Of a stretch of DNA of 14,818 nucleotides, positions 1-5,795 are shown piece by piece. Location: assembly GCA_947168625.1 (NCBI GenBank), contig CAMVMQ010000015.1, positions 1 through 14,818 on the forward strand, given 5' to 3'. The notes below the pieces were generated by a model. It searched no databases. It saw only the letters and a program-made list of their open reading frames with translations, and had not been told where the DNA came from. Every line of letters begins with the position of its first letter. Position 1 is the first letter of the stretch. Both the position numbers and the translations under genes were made by a program. This DNA is from an uncultured Caryophanales bacterium. Its GTDB lineage: Bacteria; Bacillota_I; Bacilli_A; RF39; UBA660.

Positions 1-743
1 TTGCAATGGTTTTTCTTGGTATAATCTTGTTTTATGTATTTAAACAAAAGCTCGATAATGAGAGTATTTTAAAGAAATATGATGAACTATTAGATATAAT
101 GAAAAATTATGAAAGTGATATTGAAGAGCAAAGGACACTAATTCATGAAACTAGAAATGAATTATCAACTATAAGATGTAAAATTAAGGATAAGGAAAAA
201 GAAAGTGAAATAATAGATTACATTGATAGTATTATTGGTGATAAAGTAAGCGGTAAGATGAGTAAATATTCAAAATTTAAATATTTACCATCAAATGGGC
301 TAAAAGGATTCTTTTATTATAAATTTTCTGAAGCTGAAAGAAAAAGTATTAATGTGTCTTTAAACATTTCAAAACAAATTGAAAACTCTATTTTAGCTAA
401 TTTAGATACTAAAAATTTTAAAGATTTAGCAAGAGTAATTGGCGTATACTTAGATAATGCAATTGAGGCAAGCTCAGGGTCAGATGAAAAAAAATTAGGA
501 ATCGAAATATATGCTATCAAAGAAAATATTGAAATAATTATTTCTAACACATATAACAACAGTATAGATAAGGAAAAAATTGGCAGCGAAAAAACAAGTA
601 CAAAAGGAGAAAAAAGAGGACATGGTTTATTACTTGTAAAAAGGATTCTTAGTGATAGTAAGATTATTAAATCAGAAAATCAAATAACTGATAAACTATA
701 TATTCAGAAAATTATTATTAGAAATGAAAAAATCAGTAATTAA
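1..743 (+). CDS. AgrC-like GHKL sensor histidine kinase, 5' end outside the window
   Basis: This is the C-terminal part of a receptor histidine kinase that probably senses the autoinducing peptide made by the adjacent agrD/agrB pair. The frame is open to the left edge, so the ATG at 6 is probably internal and the usual multi-helix sensor domain lies outside the window. Numbering from that ATG, one membrane helix (about 1-13) leads into a helical segment with the phospho-acceptor region LIHETRNEL (His47). A GHKL ATPase domain follows, with an N-box LDNAIEAS (Asn151) and a G-box GHGLLLV (Gly205-Gly207). These boxes are typical of the AgrC/ComD class, which has a short ATPase domain. No response regulator is visible; an agrA-like gene may lie to the left. 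The stop codon sits inside a bidirectional terminator shared with agrD. The kinase class is secure; the AgrC role is inferred mainly from context. Confidence 0.85.
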   Translation, partial: AMVFLGIILFYVFKQKLDNESILKKYDELLDIMKNYESDIEEQRTLIHETRNELSTIRCKIKDKEKESEIIDYIDSIIGDKVSGKMSKYSKFKYLPSNGLKGFFYYKFSEAERKSINVSLNISKQIENSILANLDTKNFKDLARVIGVYLDNAIEASSGSDEKKLGIEIYAIKENIEIIISNTYNNSIDKEKIGSEKTSTKGEKRGHGLLLVKRILSDSKIIKSENQITDKLYIQKIIIRNEKISN

Positions 744-756
744 TACTGATTTTTTT
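727..756. terminator. bidirectional terminator between agrC-like gene and agrD
   Basis: A hairpin with stem TCAGTA (733-738) and TACTGA (744-749) and a 5-base loop is flanked by an A-run on the left and a T-run on the right, so it can terminate transcription in both directions. It overlaps the stop codon of the AgrC-like gene (741-743) and lies directly downstream of the agrD stop on the other strand. Confidence 0.8.
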
Positions 757-758
757 AA

Positions 759-872
759 CTATTTAAGTAAACTTTTAGGCATTTTAGGTTCATCCATAAA
801 CAATAGAAGACATGCCTTACTTCCAGCAGAAGCTGAAAGAGAACCAATCCAAGATAGTAATGACGCAAACAT
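759..872 (-). CDS. agrD: AgrD-like cyclic autoinducer peptide precursor (37 aa)
   Basis: This short gene encodes the precursor of a thiolactone quorum-sensing peptide. The ATG (872) follows a near-perfect ribosome site, AAAAGGAGGT, with about 8 bases of spacing. The N-terminal part (about residues 1-18, beginning MFASLLSWIG) is a short amphipathic or hydrophobic leader. The core is KACLLLFM (residues 19-26, Cys21), followed directly by the acidic, proline-containing C-terminal recognition tail DEPKMPKSLLK (27-37). That tail matches the DE-x-x-x-P-x-x-L pattern that AgrB proteins recognise. The AgrB-like processing protease is encoded 34 bases upstream on the same strand. If cleavage occurs before Asp27, as in Staphylococcus aureus, the ring would hold six residues (Cys plus LLLFM) rather than five; cleavage before Met26 would give five. 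The identification is strong from motif, size and context; the mature peptide is inferred. Confidence 0.93.
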   Translation of the reverse strand: MFASLLSWIGSLSASAGSKACLLLFMDEPKMPKSLLK

Positions 873-906
873 TTAAATATACCTCCTTTTTAACTATATT
901 CCATAT

Positions 907-1518
907 TTAATTATAAGCTTCTTCATTATAAGTCTTATAATTATTATATGGTAACTGAAACATCCTATATAATAAAGGATGGATCATTAACGTGGAATCA
1001 ACAAGACCAAACATTAAATAATTACTTAAAACATTATTATGGAAAACTACTACTATCGCAACATAAATTAAGCTTATTATGATAGATAATAATTTATAAA
1101 TTTTTCTTCTCTTTTTATTAATAAGTGGCCTCTTGTATGTATCAGCAGGAGCAAATAAACAGATATTAATAAAGCAAACTATTACTATAGCTATTTTTAC
1201 ATAATAATTAATATCTACATATTTACATAAAATTCCTGCTCCTATAAAAATAAATGTTGACATTATATAACATTGAAGACTTGTTTTAGCATGCATTCCA
1301 AATGCCACAATTCGTATAACATTATAGAATATTAATATAAAAAATACTTCCTTAAATATTCCCATTATTAATGATAACAATGCTATATATATAGTTTTAG
1401 TAAAAGTTATATATATAGCTTCAATACCATAAGCAATTTCCTCTAATTTTTCTTCGGAATAATCAGGATATTTTGTATGTATTTTTTTCATTGATGAATT
1501 TAAAAACCTCTTTTTCAT
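907..1518 (-). CDS. agrB: AgrB-like peptide-processing membrane protease
   Basis: AgrB is an integral membrane cysteine endopeptidase that cuts the AgrD tail and forms the thiolactone, starting export of the signal. The 203-residue product has the family length. It carries the catalytic pair in FGMHAKTSLQCY (His76 and Cys83), almost the positions known for S. aureus AgrB (His77, Cys84). A later APADTYKRPL motif (about 123-132) matches the conserved APADT region after the catalytic helices. Several strongly hydrophobic helices span about 36-66, 84-125 and 142-175. The chosen ATG has a weak ribosome site (TAGGA, about 4 bases away); a second in-frame ATG lies nine codons downstream. It is the first gene of an agrB-agrD pair on the minus strand, facing the AgrC-like receptor gene, unlike the collinear staphylococcal agrBDCA operon. 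Confidence is high. Confidence 0.95.
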   Translation of the reverse strand: MKKRFLNSSMKKIHTKYPDYSEEKLEEIAYGIEAIYITFTKTIYIALLSLIMGIFKEVFFILIFYNVIRIVAFGMHAKTSLQCYIMSTFIFIGAGILCKYVDINYYVKIAIVIVCFINICLFAPADTYKRPLINKKRRKIYKLLSIIISLIYVAIVVVFHNNVLSNYLMFGLVDSTLMIHPLLYRMFQLPYNNYKTYNEEAYN

Positions 1519-1535
1519 TTTCCTACCACATTACA

Positions 1536-1544
1536 AGTATATCA
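1536..1544 (-). promoter_or_regulatory. possible extended -10 promoter for agrB-agrD
   Basis: On the minus strand this reads TGATATACT, an extended -10 element (TGn-TATACT), about 18 bases upstream of the agrB start codon. No good -35 sequence is found at the usual distance, and the resulting leader would be very short. A promoter nearer the repeats at 1610-1640 is also possible. Confidence 0.4.
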
Positions 1545-1609
1545 CTGTAAATGAAAATAAAAAAAATCTTAAAATAAGACAAAAAAAACGAACTTTATTT
1601 CATATAATA

Positions 1610-1640
1610 ATTAACGATAAATTAACTAGTTAATAACTAG
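1610..1640 (-). promoter_or_regulatory. three 9-base direct repeats at 11-bp period, possible AgrA/LytTR site
   Basis: On the minus strand, three related 9-mers, CTAGTTATT (1632-1640), CTAGTTAAT (1621-1629) and ATCGTTAAT (1610-1618), follow each other at exactly 11-bp steps. LytTR regulators such as AgrA bind pairs of about 9-bp repeats with a GTT core, separated by 12-13 bp, i.e. centred about two helical turns apart. The outer pair here is 22 bp apart, and the proximal copy fits the general LytTR consensus best. The site lies in the 221-base gap between agrB and the divergent EIIB-like gene. The binding function is inferred. Confidence 0.45.
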
Positions 1641-1739
1641 AACACATAAAATTAGTATTTAAACATTTAATAAGAAAAATAGTAAAATAGATAGATTTTT
1701 TTTAAAAAAAATAGTAGAATTATATTAGAGGTGAAAAAA

Positions 1740-2054
1740 ATGGAATTATATCAGTATATTATTATAATATCTGTACTAATAATAATTGGACTTGCAATTA
1801 TAAAGATGAATAAAAAGGATGTCAAAATTGAATTAAATAAATTAGTTGAATTATTGGGGGGTAAAGATAATATACTTGATACTGAGGCGGAACTTTCAAG
1901 ATTTAAAGTTACTCTTAAAGATGTATCAAAAGCAAACAAAGAAGGAATTATGAAATTGGGAGCAAAAGGAGTTGTTGAATATGAAGATCAACTTAAAATA
2001 ATTCTTGGACAGGATGCCAAAAAAATAAAAAAATATATTGATGAATTGAAATAA
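1740..2054 (+). CDS. membrane-anchored PTS EIIB-like protein lacking the phospho-cysteine
   Basis: A 104-residue protein with one N-terminal membrane helix (about 6-22), then a compact domain resembling the EIIB domain of glucose-type phosphotransferase permeases. Recognisable pieces are LVELLGGKDNI (35-45), a degenerate ELSRFKV (51-57) where active EIIB proteins have C-x-T-R-L-R, then a region ending LGAKGVVEY (73-81) and QLKIILG (84-90). The phosphorylated cysteine position is Glu51, so ordinary phosphotransfer is unlikely and a regulatory or binding role is more probable. No EIIC domain is linked. A GTG at 1731 is in frame, but it forms part of the ribosome site GAGGTG; the ATG at 1740 with 6-base spacing is the better start. 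A terminator follows immediately, so the gene seems to be a single transcription unit. Confidence 0.7.
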   Translation: MELYQYIIIISVLIIIGLAIIKMNKKDVKIELNKLVELLGGKDNILDTEAELSRFKVTLKDVSKANKEGIMKLGAKGVVEYEDQLKIILGQDAKKIKKYIDELK

Positions 2055-2075
2055 CATGCAAAATGTTATTTTTTT
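2049..2075 (+). terminator. terminator after EIIB-like gene
   Basis: The 9-bp stem (2049-2057 pairing with 2063-2071) has a 5-base loop and runs straight into a T-tract (2069-2075). It overlaps the stop codon of the EIIB-like gene. The end of the T-tract also forms the first bases of the first Spo0A-type box. Confidence 0.85.
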
Positions 2076-2100
2076 CGACATGATTCGACATTTTTCGACA
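2074..2100 (+). promoter_or_regulatory. three perfect Spo0A-type boxes (TTCGACA) at 10-bp period
   Basis: TTCGACA occurs at 2074-2080, 2084-2090 and 2094-2100 in the same orientation, separated by three bases each time. Its reverse complement, TGTCGAA, is the classical 0A box bound by phosphorylated Spo0A, and tandem boxes at 10-bp spacing are how the Spo0A DNA-binding domain is known to dimerise head to tail. The boxes lie just upstream of a -10 element for the following histidine kinase gene. The sequence match is direct; regulation by Spo0A is inferred because no spo0A gene is in the window. Confidence 0.75.
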
Positions 2101-2117
2101 AAAGTTTATTATATAAT
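2084..2117 (+). promoter_or_regulatory. activator-type promoter for the histidine kinase gene
   Basis: A consensus -10, TATAAT, lies at 2112-2117. No good -35 exists at 17 bp. The -35-like TTCGAC (2084-2089) lies 22 bp upstream of it, inside the middle 0A box. This overlong spacing with overlapping 0A boxes resembles Spo0A-activated sigma-A promoters such as spoIIG of Bacillus subtilis. The expected start is near 2124. Confidence 0.55.
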
Positions 2118-2142
2118 ATCCTTAAAGAGGCGATCATATCAT

Positions 2143-3381
2143 ATGGAACTAACAATCTTTAAGGATATAATTTTAAATGTTATTTTAATAATATTTCCTA
2201 TACTATTATATCTATTACTATCTATCTATAAAGATGATATTTCAATTAATTATAACAATTTATTACTAAACGTTGCCCTCTTAACATCACTTTACTTATG
2301 CTTACGATTTGGAAATGTTGAAGAGGACAATAAAATATTACTTTTCTGTAATATTCCTATTGTAATTTCTTATACTAAAAATAAACATCTGCTATCAATA
2401 TTTCTTTCTTTAATAAATATTTTCTATTTATATAGTATAACTGAAACTATTTTAATAACAACAACAATAAAATATTTTAGTTATTATATTCTTTACATAT
2501 GTGCGAAAAAAAAGAATTTATCATCTGATGGATTTATTCTATCGACAGCAGTGCTTCAAGCTTTCTTTTTGTCATTTGAATATTTCTTTCTAGAAACAAA
2601 TTCTAACATTAATCATATTGCATTTCTTTTAGTACTAGTATTTATTTATTATTTTACCGCTTTTTTAATTCTGTATATATTTCGTATAATAGATAAAGTT
2701 CAAAATCTTAATGTAACTATCAAAGTTCTCGAAAAAGATAAAAAAACAAAAGATGCTCTCTTCAAATTAACACATGAAATAAAGAATCCCTTAGCAGTTT
2801 GCAAGGGGTACATGGAAATGATTAATTTAGATAAAAGAGAAAAGTCGGAAAAGTATTTAAGCATAATGAAAGATGAGATAGACAGAAGTTTAAATATAAT
2901 GACAGATTTTCTTCAGTTTAATAAAATTAAAATAAATAAAAAAAAGATGTGTTTAAATACATTGATTGAAGATGTCTGCAATTCACTATTAATTGTGGCT
3001 AAAACGAATAAAGTAAAGATAAATTATAAAGAAAATAATGATATAATATTTATTAGTGGTGACTACGAAAGATTAAAACAAGTACTTATTAATTTAATGA
3101 AAAATAGTATTGAAGCAAAAAAATCTAATAACAGCATCATCAAAATAAGTGAAAGTAAAGAAAAAGATTATGTAATAATAATAGTCGAAGACAATGGCAC
3201 TGGAATGGACGAATATACATTAAATCATCTAAAAGAGATGTTTTACACGACAAAAGAAAATGGAACTGGATTAGGAGTCGCTCTTTCTAATGAAATAATT
3301 GAAGCCCATAATGGAACACTTGACTATGACTCTATCCTTAACGAAGGGACAAAAGTAACGATAAGATTACCTATAAGCTAA
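2143..3381 (+). CDS. polytopic membrane sensor histidine kinase (possible sporulation kinase)
   Basis: The 412-residue kinase has about six or seven membrane helices in residues 1-182 and no obvious PAS or HAMP domain. Dimerisation/phospho-acceptor motif: LTHEIKNPLAVCKGYMEM (His211). ATPase boxes: N-box NLMKNSIEA (Asn321), G1 DNGTGMD (350-356) and G2 GTGLG (374-378). The H-box with E-[IV]-[KR]-N-P-L and the multi-helix sensor recall B. subtilis KinB-type sporulation kinases. Three Spo0A-type boxes upstream suggest feedback between this kinase and Spo0A. The ATG at 2143 follows AAAGAGG (2124-2130) at a rather long spacing. The frame opens upstream to 2056, but that would read through the boxes and promoter, so it is rejected. 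There is no adjacent response regulator, as is usual for phosphorelay kinases. The kinase assignment is firm; the sporulation role is inferred. Confidence 0.85.
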   Translation: MELTIFKDIILNVILIIFPILLYLLLSIYKDDISINYNNLLLNVALLTSLYLCLRFGNVEEDNKILLFCNIPIVISYTKNKHLLSIFLSLINIFYLYSITETILITTTIKYFSYYILYICAKKKNLSSDGFILSTAVLQAFFLSFEYFFLETNSNINHIAFLLVLVFIYYFTAFLILYIFRIIDKVQNLNVTIKVLEKDKKTKDALFKLTHEIKNPLAVCKGYMEMINLDKREKSEKYLSIMKDEIDRSLNIMTDFLQFNKIKINKKKMCLNTLIEDVCNSLLIVAKTNKVKINYKENNDIIFISGDYERLKQVLINLMKNSIEAKKSNNSIIKISESKEKDYVIIIVEDNGTGMDEYTLNHLKEMFYTTKENGTGLGVALSNEIIEAHNGTLDYDSILNEGTKVTIRLPIS

Positions 3382-3390
3382 TCTTTTTTC
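3363..3390 (+). terminator. terminator after histidine kinase gene
   Basis: AAGATTA (3363-3369) pairs with TAATCTT (3379-3385) around a 9-base loop and is followed by a T-rich tract. The hairpin includes the kinase stop codon (3379-3381). Confidence 0.65.
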
Positions 3391-3398
3391 TTTTATTA

Positions 3399-3407
3399 TG
3401 TTATAAT
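3399..3407 (+). promoter_or_regulatory. extended -10 promoter for Smr-domain gene
   Basis: TGTTATAAT is a perfect extended -10 element and predicts a start near 3414. That places the ATG at 3412 outside the transcript and favours the GTG start at 3424. Confidence 0.6.
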
Positions 3408-3423
3408 ACTTATGGTGATTTAT

Positions 3424-3687
3424 GTGGAAGATATCTTTTTAAAAAAACTACCCACTATTGACTTACACGGGTATGATAGAGAGAGCGCTAGAGTCGCTAC
3501 AGATGATTTTGTTAATGAAAATATTTTTCTCAAAAACGAAAAAATAGTAATAATTCACGGAAAAGGCGAGGGCATTGTAAAAAAGTCAGTGCATGATACA
3601 TTAAAGAAGCATAAAGGAGTATCAAAATACTATACATATTATCAGAATGATGGATGTACAATTGTTCATTTAATACTTGACAGGTAG
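3424..3687 (+). CDS. stand-alone Smr domain protein (MutS2 C-terminal type)
   Basis: The 87-residue protein consists almost entirely of one Smr domain, the small nuclease/nucleic-acid-binding module found at the C-terminus of MutS2. Visible motifs are the N-terminal IDLHGYDRESA, the central IVIIHGKGEG with its HGKG signature, and a C-terminal NDGCTIVHL strand. No MutS core is attached. Known stand-alone Smr proteins cleave or bind branched DNA or RNA; the substrate here cannot be told. The GTG at 3424 is preferred because GGTGAT (3414-3419) provides a ribosome site and the extended -10 at 3399-3407 would start transcription near 3414. An ATG at 3412 would add four residues but lacks a ribosome site. 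The 3' end of the gene contains the -35 element of the next promoter. Confidence 0.85.
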   Translation: MEDIFLKKLPTIDLHGYDRESARVATDDFVNENIFLKNEKIVIIHGKGEGIVKKSVHDTLKKHKGVSKYYTYYQNDGCTIVHLILDR

Positions 3688-3705
3688 TTAATGGTATGCT
3701 ATAAT
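3677..3705 (+). promoter_or_regulatory. consensus sigma-A promoter (TTGACA-17-TATAAT with extended -10)
   Basis: TTGACA (3677-3682) and TATAAT (3700-3705) are both perfect consensus, spaced 17 bp, with TGC directly before the -10. It is the strongest promoter in the window. Its -35 lies inside the end of the Smr gene. It should drive the 40-residue membrane peptide and the following large protein. Confidence 0.85.
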
Positions 3706-3733
3706 AAGTGGCAATTTTAGGGGAAGGTATTCT

Positions 3734-3856
3734 ATGCTAAAAGATAAGGAAATAATAGGTAAAATAAAAGAAATTAATCAAATAATCACAGAAATCTTAA
3801 TAATAACTATATTAATCACTTTTTGCTTAATTATTTGCATTATCGAAAGCATTTAA
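3734..3856 (+). CDS. 40-residue single-helix membrane peptide, unknown function
   Basis: This small gene has an excellent ribosome site (AGGGGAAGG at 3719-3727, 6 bases before the ATG) and sits directly behind the best promoter of the window, which argues that it is translated. The product has a charged, Lys/Glu-rich N-terminal half (MLKDKEIIGKIKEINQ) followed by one hydrophobic helix (about 18-37, rich in Ile/Leu with two Cys) and ends ESI. It would insert in the membrane with a cytoplasmic N-terminus. The next gene, also a single-helix membrane protein, begins 24 bases downstream with its own strong ribosome site, so both are probably co-transcribed. No family is recognised. Confidence 0.7.
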   Translation: MLKDKEIIGKIKEINQIITEILIITILITFCLIICIIESI

Positions 3857-3880
3857 TATCGAACTAAAAGGGGAGGTTTT

Positions 3881-5080
3881 ATGGAAAAAGAAAGAAAAAT
3901 AAATTGGCTTGGACTATTTATTAAAATTATTATTATCTTTGTTTTCGTACTAATAATTATTTGGCTAATATCCAAGATAAGATTAAAAACAAAAGTATCA
4001 GATACATTTAAGAATAATATTAATAATATGGAAACAGTAGCCACTAACTATTTTAAGGATGTTGATCTTCCTCTTGAAAAAGGAAAAAGCCTTAAAATAA
4101 CTTTAAAAGATATGATTGATAAAGGATTGATTGTATCTAATGATAAAGATAGCTCTGTATCTTGTAATCAATCAAAGAGTTACTCAAAGATTACGAGAAA
4201 AAAGAATAACTATCTTATGTCAACTACATTAAATTGTGGAGAAGAGAAGAATACAATTACTAAGAAGTTTTCATTTAAAGATTGCAAAAACTGTATAAAT
4301 AATACTAAAAAAGAAAATACAAGCGTTAATAAAAACAAAGAAAAAAAAGTAGTTGAGGAAACAAAAAATAATAGCGATGTAAAAACAAGTACTAATCAAG
4401 GTAATAATACTAATTTGGAAACAAATGGTATAACATATTATGAATATGTTAAAGAAAGTACTACCTATACGAAATGGATGAAGGGAAATATTACCGGAAA
4501 CAATGTTGAAAACAAGTATGAATATTATCGCGTATTAAACAATATTTACTATACTTTAGGAGTAATAAAAGCTTCTGATTTTAAGGTTGGCAATAAAATA
4601 TCTTACACAATTAAACTAAATAATGTTCCTAAAGATAATTATTATTATTCTTTAAAAAAAGAGGTATATTATTATCAATCTGACGAAGAAAGCAAATATC
4701 TTGCCAATGAAAATGCTATGATGGATAATAATAAGTACACTATAGCAAATAGTATTAATAAATATTCTCTTACATCTGATAACTTTACTTACACAGTATC
4801 ACCTTATTATCGTAAAGGAAATTTTTATATTGATATTGATATAACTATTACAAGTACAGATGGTGTTAGGGCATACAATGATAAGAAATATAATATTTAT
4901 TATGTACCACTTAAATTAAAAATGCAATTTGCTTCTGATGAGATAATTACAAGTGTTCCAGATGGCGAATATGAAACAATTTCTTATTATCGATATGTTG
5001 AGAAAGCAAGAGATATTATATGGTCCAGCGAAAATTATGTTGAAGGATACACAAAAACTGGAAGAAGTGAAATAAGATAA
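3881..5080 (+). CDS. large membrane-anchored extracytoplasmic protein, unknown function
   Basis: This 399-residue protein has a short basic N-terminus and one strong membrane helix (about 10-31); the rest is probably outside the cell. Residues 45-140 (helical start NNMETVATNYF, then SLKITLKDMIDKGLIV and four Cys at 95, 119, 135 and 138) resemble the globular part of pseudopilin-like surface proteins, but no prepilin cleavage site is seen. A Lys/Asn/Thr-rich linker covers about 140-183. The C-terminal part (184-399) is Tyr-rich and beta-strand-like. Two related motifs, YYEYVKES (186-193) and YYRYVEKA (near 370), bracket it. Ribosome site GGGGAGG precedes the ATG by 5 bases. It probably shares a transcript with the 40-residue peptide and ends in a strong bidirectional terminator. 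Function unknown. Confidence 0.75.
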   Translation: MEKERKINWLGLFIKIIIIFVFVLIIIWLISKIRLKTKVSDTFKNNINNMETVATNYFKDVDLPLEKGKSLKITLKDMIDKGLIVSNDKDSSVSCNQSKSYSKITRKKNNYLMSTTLNCGEEKNTITKKFSFKDCKNCINNTKKENTSVNKNKEKKVVEETKNNSDVKTSTNQGNNTNLETNGITYYEYVKESTTYTKWMKGNITGNNVENKYEYYRVLNNIYYTLGVIKASDFKVGNKISYTIKLNNVPKDNYYYSLKKEVYYYQSDEESKYLANENAMMDNNKYTIANSINKYSLTSDNFTYTVSPYYRKGNFYIDIDITITSTDGVRAYNDKKYNIYYVPLKLKMQFASDEIITSVPDGEYETISYYRYVEKARDIIWSSENYVEGYTKTGRSEIR

Positions 5081-5106
5081 AAGAGTTCATAATTATGAAC
5101 TCTTTT
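5079..5106. terminator. bidirectional terminator between the surface-protein gene and clpP
   Basis: The perfect 12-bp stem AAAAGAGTTCAT / ATGAACTCTTTT around an AATT loop has A- and T-runs at its ends, so it works in both directions. It overlaps the last codons of clpP on the minus strand. Confidence 0.9.
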
Positions 5107-5674
5107 TTAATATCTTATCAACAATTCCATAATTTAGAGCTTCCTCACTATCCATAAAAAAGTCCCTTTCAGTATCATTATTAATGATTTCAATATTTTT
5201 ACCTGTTTTTTCTGCTAAAATATTATTAAGCTTCTTTTTAAGTTTAAGAATACGTTCTGCCGCGATTTTAATCTCTGTAGCCTGACCCTGTACTCCCCCT
5301 AAAGGTTGATGAATCATGACCTCAGCATTAGGAAGAATATATCTTTTACCTTTTTCGCCAGTAGATAGTAGAAAAGCAGCCATTGAAGCAGCAATACCAA
5401 TACATATTGTTGATACATTGCTTTTTACGAAATTCATTGTATCATATATTGCCATTCCTGCACTTATACTACCGCCAGGAGAATTAATATAAATACTTAT
5501 GTCGTCATTATTTAAACTATCTAAATATAATAGTTCAGCAACTACAATATTAGCACTATTGTCAGTAATTTCTCCATTTATAATAATAATACGATCTTTT
5601 AATAATCTTGAATAAATATCATAAGCTCTTTCACCCATATCGTTTTTTTCAATAATTGTTGGAATTAAGTTCAT
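5093..5674 (-). CDS. clpP: ATP-dependent Clp protease proteolytic subunit
   Basis: ClpP is the serine-peptidase chamber subunit that works with ClpX or ClpC/ClpA ATPases in cytosolic protein turnover. The 193-residue product has the family length. The catalytic triad sits at Ser97 (GIAASMAAFLL), His122 (MIHQPLGGVQG) and Asp171 (NDTERDFF), the same numbers as mature Escherichia coli ClpP. The oxyanion region SPGGSISAG (65-73) is also present, and the N-terminal IPTIIE matches the axial-loop start of other ClpPs. An in-frame GTG nine bases upstream (5683) belongs to the ribosome site GGGTG, so the ATG at 5674 is chosen. The upstream region shows no pair of CtsR heptads. A TATACT at 5692-5697 (minus) may be the -10. 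It stands alone, convergent with the surface-protein gene and divergent from the nucleoside kinase. Confidence 0.97.
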   Translation of the reverse strand: MNLIPTIIEKNDMGERAYDIYSRLLKDRIIIINGEITDNSANIVVAELLYLDSLNNDDISIYINSPGGSISAGMAIYDTMNFVKSNVSTICIGIAASMAAFLLSTGEKGKRYILPNAEVMIHQPLGGVQGQATEIKIAAERILKLKKKLNNILAEKTGKNIEIINNDTERDFFMDSEEALNYGIVDKILKKSS

Positions 5675-5753
5675 TTTTTTCACCCACTAATAGTATAATA
5701 TAAAGACATTTATTTTATGTAAAAAAATAAGTGACAAAAAAATGCATAAATTA

Positions 5754-5762
5754 TGTTATAAT
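5754..5762 (+). promoter_or_regulatory. extended -10 promoter for nucleoside kinase
   Basis: TGTTATAAT is a perfect extended -10. A -35-like GTGACA (5731-5736) is 20 bp away, too far for a standard promoter, so the TG extension probably carries recognition. Confidence 0.6.
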
Positions 5763-5795
5763 ATAATTATATAATAAGAAGGGAATATAATTATC

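Noticed and set aside
1603..1608. Perfect TATAAT as plus-strand promoter of the EIIB-like gene
   Set aside because: It is about 130 bases from the start codon with no -35 or TG extension; in this AT-rich gap it may be chance.
2056..2142. N-terminal extension of the histidine kinase from an ATG at 2056
   Set aside because: It would read through the terminator loop, the three 0A boxes and the -10 element, has no ribosome site, and adds non-family sequence.
3881..5080. Type IV prepilin
   Set aside because: The membrane helix is not preceded by a Gly and followed by Phe-x-x-x-Glu, so the prepilin peptidase site is missing.
5684..5795. CtsR or CIRCE operator upstream of clpP
   Set aside because: No pair of GGTCAAA-type heptads or long CIRCE inverted repeat is present; only one GTGACAAA-like string.
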